Source: DATDOO01 sp035293245
Lineage (GTDB): Bacteria; Pseudomonadota; Gammaproteobacteria; Methylococcales; Methylococcaceae
Assembly (NCBI GenBank): GCA_035293245.1
Contig: DATDOO010000057.1
Location: 1 to 11,723, forward strand
DNA length: 11,723 nucleotides
Reading direction: 5' to 3'
The translations under genes were made by a program, and so were the position numbers. The notes under the pieces are model-generated. The model was not told the DNA's origin, did no database searches, and saw only the letters and a program-made list of their open reading frames with translations. Within the stretch, counting starts at the first letter, position 1. Every line of letters begins with the position of its first letter. This document shows positions 6,388 to 11,723 of this stretch, one piece after another.

Positions 6388-6816
6388 ATGAAGCGAGCGC
6401 TGGAACTGGCCCGGCGAGCGCAGGACATGGGCGAAGTGCCCGTCGGCGCGGTGCTGGTGAAGGACGGAACGCTCATCGCCGAGGGCTGGAACCAACCCAT
6501 CGCCGCTCACGATCCCAGCGCCCACGCGGAAATGCGGGTTCTACGCGCCGCGGGCCAGGCGCTGCAAAACTACCGCTTGGTGGAAACCACCCTGTATGTC
6601 ACCCTGGAGCCTTGCGTGATGTGCATGGGCGCCATCGTCCACGGGCGCGTCAAGCGGCTGGTGTACGGTGCGGACGATCCGCTGCGCGGTTGCGCCGGGA
6701 GCGTTTTGCAACTGGCCGACGCGCCGTTTTTGAATCACCGGCTGGAGGTGAGCGGCGGTTTGTTCGCGGAGGAGTGCGCCGCCTTGCTGAAGGGATTCTT
6801 TCAAAGCCGCCGTTGA
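6388..6816 (+). CDS. tadA: tRNA-specific adenosine deaminase TadA (start uncertain)
   Basis: Deaminates A34 to inosine in the anticodon of tRNA-Arg(ACG); cytoplasmic zinc-dependent homodimer. Counted from ATG 6388 the protein has 142 residues. Seen: EVPVGAVLVKDG, GWNQPIAAHDPSAHAEM with the zinc ligand His46 and proton-shuttle Glu48, LYVTLEPCVMCMGAI with zinc ligands Cys76 and Cys79, and VYGADDPLRGCAGS. These match E. coli TadA closely, including a CAAL..FF-type C-terminal end. Start: no good ribosome binding site precedes 6388, yet the frame is open upstream and reads IDAAIQDSRW just before the Met; E. coli TadA has HEYW in the same place. The true start may be a non-standard codon (ATA 6358 or ATC 6370) overlapping or abutting the exbD stop. 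Function is secure, the N-terminus is not. Confidence 0.93.
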   Translation: MKRALELARRAQDMGEVPVGAVLVKDGTLIAEGWNQPIAAHDPSAHAEMRVLRAAGQALQNYRLVETTLYVTLEPCVMCMGAIVHGRVKRLVYGADDPLRGCAGSVLQLADAPFLNHRLEVSGGLFAEECAALLKGFFQSRR

Positions 6817-6848
6817 TTTATCTTGTTGGGGAAATCCTTCAAGGATCC

Positions 6849-7256
6849 TTGGAGACCCTTATCAAACGCTACCTTTTTCTCCTTCTGGTCGTCCTGGCCC
6901 TGTATTTATATGGGGAGGAACTGCTGCCCGTCGTCGGGGACGGACTGCATGTGCTCGGGGAGTTTCTCGAGCTGATGCTGGAAAATTTCTTCGAAGGCAC
7001 GCTCGGCATGCACCGGCGCGGCGCCGAGATCATTACCGTATGGGTGGGTCTGGTCGTCGGCGTGTTCGTGTTCTGGCTCATCGCGCGGGGCTTCGGCCGT
7101 TGGACGAAGCGCGCCGTAAAGAAATCCGTCGAATGGGAGCAACGCCAGGCTCGCGACCTGAAGGACTGGTACGACTCGGTCAGCGACTGGCACAAGTTCC
7201 TTGCCTCCGTGGTACTTACGCTGCTGGCGTGGCTGCTTTTTTACCTGTTCCTCTGA
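6849..7256 (+). CDS. Small three-helix membrane protein, unknown function
   Basis: About 135 residues from the proposed TTG start at 6849, with AAGGA three bases upstream (a tight spacing). The frame is open far upstream through tadA, but that part is a shadow of tadA. Hydrophobic segments: YLFLLLVVLALYLYG (~8-22), IITVWVGLVVGVFVFWLIA (~60-78) and LASVVLTLLAWLLFYLFL at the extreme C-terminus. Between helices 2 and 3 lies a strongly basic then mixed-charge stretch (RWTKRAVKKSVEWEQRQARD), likely cytoplasmic and helical. I do not recognise the family. It sits between tadA and a PerM-like gene in the same direction, so probably cotranscribed. Reality of the gene is supported by its three clear membrane helices and its fit between the neighbours. 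Confidence 0.72.
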   Translation: METLIKRYLFLLLVVLALYLYGEELLPVVGDGLHVLGEFLELMLENFFEGTLGMHRRGAEIITVWVGLVVGVFVFWLIARGFGRWTKRAVKKSVEWEQRQARDLKDWYDSVSDWHKFLASVVLTLLAWLLFYLFL

Positions 7257-7286
7257 CCGCGCCGCTTCTCTTTCCGGGGACCGTCC

Positions 7287-8402
7287 ATGACTGACTCGCA
7301 AAAGTGGTTGCTTCTGGCGGCTCTGGCCGGCAGCGGGGGTTTGCTGTACCTGCTGGCCCCCATTCTTATGCCGTTCGCCATGGCGGGGCTGCTGGCTTAT
7401 CTGGGCGACCCGCTGGCCGACCGGCTGGAAACGCGCGGTTTGGGGCGCACGGCGGCGGTGGCTTCGGTTTTTGCCGCCATGACCCTCGTGTTGGTTCTGC
7501 TCCTGGTGCTCGTGGTTCCGCTTTTGGAAGAGCAGATCGCCGCTTTGATCGACAACCTGCCCGCCTACGCCAATTGGGTCGAGAAAAACCTGCTGCCCTG
7601 GCTGCGCCAGCACCTGGGCCTGCAGCGCAAGCTGCTGGACATGAACAACCTGACCAAGATGCTGACCGAGCACTGGCAGCAGGCCGGCGGCGTAGCCGCT
7701 TCGCTCCTTCAATCCGTTTCCGCTTCCGGTTTGGCCGTGCTGCACTGGCTGATGAATCTCATACTGGTTCCGGTGGTAACCTTCTATCTGCTGCGCGACT
7801 GGGACACCCTGGTCCACCACGCGCACGACCTCCTGCCCCGGCGCGTGACCGATACGGCGGCACGTTTGGCCGGCGAGGCCGACGAGGTGCTCGGCGCGTT
7901 CCTGCGTGGCCAGTTTTTCGTCATGCTGGCGATGGCCGGTATTTACAGCGTCGGCCTGTGGATCGTCGGTCTGAATGTGGCGCTCCTGGTCGGCGTCATT
8001 GCCGGCCTGATCAGCTTCATTCCCTACATGGGGCCGATCGTCGGTATTTCCGCCGCCGGCATCGCCGCACTGGTCCAGTTCGAGGATTTGAATTATCTGG
8101 CCTACGTGGGCATCGTCTTCGGCGTCGGCCAGATGCTGGAGGGCATGGTGCTCACACCCCGCCTGGTGGGGAACAAGATCGGGCTGCATCCGGTCGCCGT
8201 GATTTTCTCCGTGCTGGCGGGCGGCCAGTTGTTCGGCTTCCTCGGCATCCTGCTCGCTCTGCCCGTCGCCTCGGTGGTGATGGTGCTGATCCGCCATCTG
8301 CACGATCTTTATAAGGAAAGCGCCCTGTATTCCGAGACCGAAAACGACGACGCCAGTGAACCCGACATCCTGGCCGAGCTGCCGGGAGATGGGGCGGAAT
8401 GA
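7287..8402 (+). CDS. AI-2E family transporter / PerM-like membrane protein
   Basis: 371 residues with about eight predicted membrane helices, inner membrane. Family members (PF01594) include exporters such as E. coli TqsA (autoinducer-2) and PerM, and Na+/H+ antiporter-like proteins; the substrate cannot be read from sequence. Seen: paired N-terminal helices with LLYLLAPILMPFAMAGLLAY and LGDPLADRLETRGLGRTAA, a periplasmic-type middle region rich in helices (LVVPLLEEQIAALIDNLPAY), the LNLILVPVVTFYLLRDWD-like stretch, then GLISFIPYMGPIVGISAAGI and GQMLEGMVLTPRLVGNKIGL, which are the family hallmarks. The C-terminal tail is acidic. ATG 7287 has GGGGA seven bases or so upstream. The stop overlaps the next start by four bases (ATGA), implying coupled translation with the DUF1704 gene. 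Confidence 0.9.
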   Translation: MTDSQKWLLLAALAGSGGLLYLLAPILMPFAMAGLLAYLGDPLADRLETRGLGRTAAVASVFAAMTLVLVLLLVLVVPLLEEQIAALIDNLPAYANWVEKNLLPWLRQHLGLQRKLLDMNNLTKMLTEHWQQAGGVAASLLQSVSASGLAVLHWLMNLILVPVVTFYLLRDWDTLVHHAHDLLPRRVTDTAARLAGEADEVLGAFLRGQFFVMLAMAGIYSVGLWIVGLNVALLVGVIAGLISFIPYMGPIVGISAAGIAALVQFEDLNYLAYVGIVFGVGQMLEGMVLTPRLVGNKIGLHPVAVIFSVLAGGQLFGFLGILLALPVASVVMVLIRHLHDLYKESALYSETENDDASEPDILAELPGDGAE

Positions 8403-9682
8403 AGCATAGCAAGGCTTACCGCGAACAGATCAAGGCGCTCTCCGACCGCATCGTGCTGGCGCAGCAGCCGATCCGCATCCTCGACGCCATCAACTGGGAC
8501 GACTCCATCCGCCAGGAATTTCTCGCCGGCGGTGGCAAGAAGCTTCCCCCCGTGGATGCAGACTATTACCGTGAGAACCGGCCGCTATCGTTCGACCCGG
8601 CGGAAAAAAAACGCGAGTTCCACGAAATCGAGCGCGACCTGACCCGCAAACTGGGTCAGCTCAACCCCTTGAGCCTCATCATGCGCCGCATCTGCCGCGA
8701 GTATCAGATGGTGGTGCGCATGCTGGAATCGCGCGGCAGGGTGGAGTTCGCCAACTTTTCCCAGGAGCTGTACGGGTCGGCGACCGACGTGTTCCACGCC
8801 GGCGACCCCACCCTGGCCGATCTGGGCAGCCAGATGGAGGAAACCCTCGCCAACCTGATGCAACTGGATTTCCTGCGCGACGAGCCCAAAACCCTCAGCG
8901 CCGCCGAGGCGGTGGAACTACTCAACCAGCGCATCAGCGCCTCCCTGCCGGGGGCGGGCGTGCGGGTGATCGTCAGCGACGGCATCGTTGCCGACGCGGC
9001 GGCGGGAACGGACTACATCAAATTGCGCGGCGAAGCCAAATTCAACCTGCGCGACATCCGCGTGCTGGAAGTCCACGAGGGCTGGGTACACCTCGGCACC
9101 ACCCTGAACGGTGCCAGCCAGCCTTACTGCACCTTTCTCAGCAAGGGCCCGCCTTCCTCCACCATCACCCAGGAAGGCCTGGCGACCATGACGGAAATTC
9201 TCAGCTTCGGCTCCACCCCGACGCGCCTGCAAAGGCTTATCAATCGGGTGCGCGCCGTGACTATTGCCGAGGAGGGAGCCAATTTCATCGAAGTGTTCGA
9301 CTTTTTCCGCGACAAGGGCTACGACGCCGACGAAGCCTGGACGCTCACCAGTCGGGTGTTCCGCGGCAGCACGCCGAAAGGCCTGCCGTTCACCAAGGAC
9401 CTGACCTACATCAAGGGCTTCGTGCTCACTTACAATTTCATTCGTTTGGCGGTCAGCAAGGGCAAGCCGCAGCGCATCCCGCTGCTGTTCTGCGGCAAGA
9501 CGATGATCGACGACATGAAAGTCATCGCCGACCTGGTAGAGGAAGGCGTGGTCGTCCCGCCCAAATATCTCCCGCCGTACTTCTCCGACCTGATGGGACT
9601 GACCGCCTGGTTCAGCTTCAGCCGCTTCATGACTTCGCTGAATTTTCAGCAGTTGGAGTCGGATTACGCCAATATCCTCTGA
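8399..9682 (+). CDS. DUF1704/QEGLA-type putative zinc metallopeptidase
   Basis: 427 residues, soluble, no signal peptide. It matches the bacterial family called 'flavohemoglobin expression-modulating QEGLA motif protein' (TIGR02421, DUF1704). The eukaryotic relatives MATCAP are zinc carboxypeptidases that remove tyrosine from tubulin, using an HExxxH motif and a later Glu. Seen here: HEGWVH at residues 226-231 (candidate zinc ligands His226 and His231, catalytic Glu227) and TITQEGLATM at 255-264, where Glu259 in QEGLA is the likely third ligand. So the active site appears complete. Other family blocks present: LNPLSLIMRRICREYQ, RVFRGSTPKGLPFTKDLTYI and GLTAWFSFSRF. The start overlaps the PerM-like gene (ATGA). 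The bacterial substrate is unknown; the 'flavohemoglobin' label rests on old genetic evidence and should not be taken as function. Family assignment is firm; peptidase activity is inferred from MATCAP. Confidence 0.87.
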   Translation: MKHSKAYREQIKALSDRIVLAQQPIRILDAINWDDSIRQEFLAGGGKKLPPVDADYYRENRPLSFDPAEKKREFHEIERDLTRKLGQLNPLSLIMRRICREYQMVVRMLESRGRVEFANFSQELYGSATDVFHAGDPTLADLGSQMEETLANLMQLDFLRDEPKTLSAAEAVELLNQRISASLPGAGVRVIVSDGIVADAAAGTDYIKLRGEAKFNLRDIRVLEVHEGWVHLGTTLNGASQPYCTFLSKGPPSSTITQEGLATMTEILSFGSTPTRLQRLINRVRAVTIAEEGANFIEVFDFFRDKGYDADEAWTLTSRVFRGSTPKGLPFTKDLTYIKGFVLTYNFIRLAVSKGKPQRIPLLFCGKTMIDDMKVIADLVEEGVVVPPKYLPPYFSDLMGLTAWFSFSRFMTSLNFQQLESDYANIL

Positions 9683-9701
9683 GTCACGCGGCATACCCCT
9701 C

Positions 9702-9709
9702 AAAGGAGA
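9702..9709 (+). promoter_or_regulatory. Shine-Dalgarno-like AAAGGAGA cut off from its gene
   Basis: AAAGGAGA lies 20 bases after the DUF1704 stop, and 12 bases before the proposed intron boundary at 9722. Spacing fits a ribosome binding site for a next gene in the same direction, but no + strand start or gene follows: the sequence runs straight into the antisense intron. It suggests the intron separates the site from its gene. Confidence 0.4.
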
Positions 9710-9721
9710 TTTAACAAAACG

Positions 9722-9838
9722 GTAGAGTAGAGAGCAGGCTTCCCGCTTCGGTAGACTGGGCCTATCCGTTGCCGCCCCTTTCGTCTGGCGGTGCCTCAAT
9801 AGCCTGGTCGTCGTCACGTGGGCCTACCCTCCCTCATC
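9722..9838 (-). ncRNA. Intron domain VI region, unusually long (117 bases)
   Basis: Lies between domain V and the proposed 3' splice site. On the - strand it starts GATGAGGGAGGG and ends CTCTCTACTCTAC, purine-rich and pyrimidine-rich ends that could pair as the base of domain VI. Inside is a hairpin CCGCC...GGCGG with loop AGACGAAAGG, and two copies of TAGGCCCA. Domain VI normally spans roughly 35-50 bases, so this one seems to carry extra sequence, or the true end is elsewhere. The branch-point A cannot be fixed by eye. Confidence 0.55.
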
Positions 9839-9871
9839 AAACCGTGCGTGCGGTTTTCCCGCACACGGCTT
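9839..9871 (-). ncRNA. Group II intron domain V
   Basis: On the - strand the 33 bases fold as AAGCCGUG paired with CACGGUUU, a two-base CG bulge on the 3' side, an upper stem UGCGG/CCGCA and a GAAAA loop. The AGC catalytic triad (A-U, G.U, C-G pairs) sits near the base of the lower stem. This is the hallmark active-site helix of group II introns and the strongest evidence for a ribozyme here. It begins 11 bases after the maturase stop. Confidence 0.88.
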
Positions 9872-9882
9872 TCCGACGTTCT

Positions 9883-11217
9883 TCATGCCACGGCATGCAC
9901 CGAGCGCCAGCCGGGTTCCACCGGGGGTTCGTATAGCCCGTAGCGCTCATAGAGGTCTCGGCGCGGGAAGCGGACAAAGCCCGCCTTCCGGTTCCTGATC
10001 TTGTGGCGCTTGCGCAAGTGGGTACGCAGCCGTTCTTCCGCATGATGTCTGACCTTGTGCATCGCCCCACTGGAGTTACGATAGTGAAAGTAGTTCGCCC
10101 AGCCTCTCAGACTCCGGTTCACATTCCCCACAACGTCCCCCAATGGAATGACCGTCAGTTCCCGCCTCGTCAGTTCCGTCAGCCGCGACTTGATCTTCTT
10201 CACGGCTTTGTTCGACGGCCGGACATTCGGGTACGGTTTCCCCGTCTTCGCCCCGCGACTCACCCGGACGGTAAAGCCCAGAAAGTCGAAGCTCGCTTCG
10301 GTGGCGTCCAGGATGTGGGTCTTGGTCTTGTTGAGGCTGAGGCCCAGGCGTTCCAGTACGTGGCGCACCGCCTTCAGCGGCTCTTCCACACCCTTCCTGC
10401 ACAGCACCACGACATCGTCCGCATAGCGGACGATGTGCGCGCCAAACTTCTCGCGCAGGCGATGCCGTTGCCAGACCCGATCCAGAATGTGCAGGTAGGC
10501 ATTGGCCAGCAGCGGGGAAATCACGCCGCCTTGCGGCGTGCCCTTACCCTCGGCTTTGCCGCCCCCTACGGTCTTCCGGGTTCCGTCCTTGCCCTCGCCG
10601 ATGACCGGGGCTTTGAGCCATTGCTTGATGAGGCGGAGTATGCCCCCATCCACAATGCGCTCGGCCACCACGGCCAGCAGCTTGGCGTGCGGAATGCTGT
10701 CGAAGTATTTCGACAGATCGGCGTCGATGACTTGGGTGTAGCCGTCCCATAGCGCATTGGCGATGTCGTCCACGGCATCGTGGGCCGATTTCTTGGGCCG
10801 GAATCCGTACGAGTGCGTACAAAAATCGGCTTCAAAGATCGGTTCGATGACGAGCTTCACCGCCATTTGCGCGACCCGGTCACGGATCGTCGGGATACCC
10901 AGCGGCCGCAGACTGCCGTCCGCTTTGGGGATCATGACGCGCCGTACCGGTTGGGCTCGGTAGGTCTTCTCTCGCAGTTCACGGGCCAGTCCCCGCAGAA
11001 ACGTTTCTACCCCTTCGCCGTTCTCTATGGCCTCAAAGCCGATCCCGTCAACGCCGGGACTGCCTCGGTTGGCTCGAACAAGCCGCCAGGCATGATCGAG
11101 GACATCATCCCGACTGATTTTGTCGTAGAGCGCGTAAAAGCGGTAGGCCGGTTCTTGCTTGGCCTTGGCATAGAGCTTCCTCCGGAGCGTCCTGATCGTG
11201 TCCGGGGTGGTTAGCAT
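9883..11217 (-). CDS. ltrA: Group II intron reverse transcriptase/maturase (no endonuclease domain)
   Basis: 444 residues. Helps the intron RNA splice and copies it into new DNA sites. Domains in order: N-terminal RT0/RT1 region (VRANRGSPGVDGIGFEAIE), RT2 with RRVMIPKADGSLRPLGIPTI, RT3 with SYGFRPKKSAHDAV and DADLSKYFDSIPH (first catalytic Asp), RT4 with GTPQGGVISPLLANAYLH, RT5 with the catalytic YADDVVVL, RT6/7 with LGLSLNKTKTHILD and FDFLGFTV, then a maturase (X) domain with RSLRGWANYFHYRNSS and a C-terminal RRDLYERYGLYEP. No HNH endonuclease domain follows: the protein ends just after the X/DNA-binding region. Such proteins usually insert at replication forks by using nascent strands as primers. 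The ORF is intact, with all catalytic residues, so the element could be active. Start ATG at 11217 gives the usual MLTTPDTIRTLRRKLYAKA-like N-terminus. Confidence 0.95.
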   Translation of the reverse strand: MLTTPDTIRTLRRKLYAKAKQEPAYRFYALYDKISRDDVLDHAWRLVRANRGSPGVDGIGFEAIENGEGVETFLRGLARELREKTYRAQPVRRVMIPKADGSLRPLGIPTIRDRVAQMAVKLVIEPIFEADFCTHSYGFRPKKSAHDAVDDIANALWDGYTQVIDADLSKYFDSIPHAKLLAVVAERIVDGGILRLIKQWLKAPVIGEGKDGTRKTVGGGKAEGKGTPQGGVISPLLANAYLHILDRVWQRHRLREKFGAHIVRYADDVVVLCRKGVEEPLKAVRHVLERLGLSLNKTKTHILDATEASFDFLGFTVRVSRGAKTGKPYPNVRPSNKAVKKIKSRLTELTRRELTVIPLGDVVGNVNRSLRGWANYFHYRNSSGAMHKVRHHAEERLRTHLRKRHKIRNRKAGFVRFPRRDLYERYGLYEPPVEPGWRSVHAVA

Positions 11218-11723
11218 TTCGGCAATCCCCTGATCCTCCGCCCTTCGGTTGCACGAACAAAGCAGGGTTCCTTCCCTCGGCCGCGGTTGTGTTGTCCCTC
11301 GGCCTCGGACGGTACTATGAACCCCTCCGACTTCCGCACCGGGCCGTCATGCTTTCGTTGCCTTATACAGGACGGTCGGTGGCCTCCCCTCCTCCCGGAA
11401 CGGATCTCCAGCACTGGACAGTCTATCTTCAAGTACATGCCGCCCCTGCTACCACGGAAGTCGGTGATCGCCACTTCCGTTATTCCAGCGACACCCAACA
11501 GCCTTCCCCTTCTGTCCACAGGGTCGGCTCCTCCAATTAAATTTACGGGGCTACTCATGGGTTCACTCGCGTTACGGCCTGCACTCTTGCTGTCGGAAAC
11601 TTACGACCCCGCGTTACCACGACGCCGCTTCCTCTTGCTACCGGGGTGCACGGACAATTCCCCAGACGGGACTTCAACCCGCTAGATCAACCGCTGTTAC
11701 TGCGTACGGACAGATTTATTTTT
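11218..11723 (-). ncRNA. Group II intron 5' ribozyme region (domains I-III, partial)
   Basis: 506 bases with no supported gene. It precedes the maturase in the intron's own direction and is rich in stems. Example: CGGAAGT (11455-11461) pairs with ACTTCCG (11473-11479), continued inside by GGT/GCC-type pairs after one unpaired C. On the - strand the stretch near 11660-11685 contains CGGGTTGAAGTCCCG, a small hairpin of a kind common near the start of domain I. Short open frames here on both strands are structured-RNA shadows. The usual 5' start GUGYG was not found; domain lengths suggest it is close to or just past the window end. EBS sites were not located. Confidence 0.65.

Larger units (their letters stand above)
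9722..11723 (-). mobile_element. Group II intron with RT/maturase, 5' end not resolved
   Basis: A self-splicing retroelement read on the - strand, at least 2.0 kb. Support: an intron-type RT/maturase gene (9883-11217), a canonical domain V hairpin (9839-9871) just after it, and, before the gene, about 500 bases of non-coding, hairpin-rich sequence expected for ribozyme domains I-III. The 3' end is placed at 9722 because the - strand there reads CTCTCTACTCTAC, the kind of ending (YAY after domain VI) usual for such introns. No GUGYG-type 5' start is clear inside the window, so the 5' end is near or beyond base 11723. The flanking exon on the 3' side is the short gap after the DUF1704 gene. Being antisense to that gene, it cannot splice from the operon's mRNA. 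Its ending at the window edge fits an assembly break in a multicopy element. Confidence 0.85.

Noticed and set aside
6330..6848. N-terminal extension of the three-helix membrane protein
   Set aside because: The frame is open through tadA, but this part is Arg/Gly-rich shadow sequence; only the part after about 6849 looks like protein.
6906..8303. Long open frame on the - strand opposite the PerM-like gene (465 codons)
   Set aside because: Low-complexity Gln/His-rich translation with no domain, opposite two genes with clear membrane helices.
9883..11217. Retron, diversity-generating or abortive-infection type reverse transcriptase
   Set aside because: The protein has the RT0 and maturase layout of group II introns and is followed at once by a domain V hairpin; no msr/msd RNA, template repeat or variable repeat is visible.
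9708..11717. AGATTTA on both sides of the intron (9708-9714 and 11711-11717) as a target-site duplication
   Set aside because: Group II introns do not make target duplications, seven AT-rich bases easily recur by chance, and the intron's 5' end is not known to lie at the second copy.
1..11723. CRISPR array, tRNA or rRNA gene, complete IS element
   Set aside because: I saw no regularly spaced repeats, no cloverleaf with a TTCGA-type T loop, no rRNA signatures, and no transposase gene on either strand.

Overview
The window looks like part of a GC-rich proteobacterial chromosome, most likely a betaproteobacterium. That placement rests on recalled resemblance of the homoserine dehydrogenase, the aroC to exbB/exbD order and the HcaT-like transporter, not on a database search. 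Every gene except the intron-encoded one is on the + strand. Nearly everything is ordinary, compactly packed core gene content; the exceptions are an AT-rich one-gene islet near 1.6-2.4 kb and a group II intron at the right end.

Layout. (1) 2-1171: homoserine dehydrogenase (hom), missing its N-terminus at the window edge. Four bases later comes a 126-residue retropepsin-like aspartic protease (1176-1556). No threonine synthase follows. (2) 1557-2460: an AT-rich islet with one 231-residue gene (1648-2343) that carries a PD-(D/E)XK-like nuclease signature, with a perfect 8-bp-stem hairpin on each side. (3) 2468-2553: a large imperfect palindrome with 36-base arms, of the GTAGGTTGGGTTAG type. 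(4) 2575-9682: nine closely packed collinear genes: a small four-helix membrane protein, aroC (chorismate synthase), an HcaT-like MFS permease, exbB, exbD, tadA (tRNA adenosine deaminase), a three-helix membrane protein, a PerM/AI-2E family membrane protein, and a DUF1704/QEGLA-type zinc metallopeptidase-like protein. Several neighbours overlap or abut (aroC/MFS, exbB/exbD, perM/DUF1704), so this is probably one transcription unit or a few overlapping ones. (5) 9722 to the right end: a group II intron on the - strand. It has an RT/maturase without an endonuclease domain, a clear domain V, an unusually long domain VI region and part of the 5' ribozyme domains. Its 5' end is not clearly inside the window.

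How the parts relate. hom and aroC are amino-acid and aromatic biosynthesis genes; exbB/exbD form a proton-driven energiser of outer-membrane transport; tadA makes inosine at the tRNA wobble position. I see no single pathway joining them. The islet and the intron are the two clear signs of gene gain. I found no CRISPR array, tRNA, rRNA or convincing new multi-gene defence or biosynthetic system. The items most worth a second look are the islet gene, the DUF1704 metallopeptidase, the intron's insertion just after a Shine-Dalgarno-like sequence, and the uncertain start of tadA.
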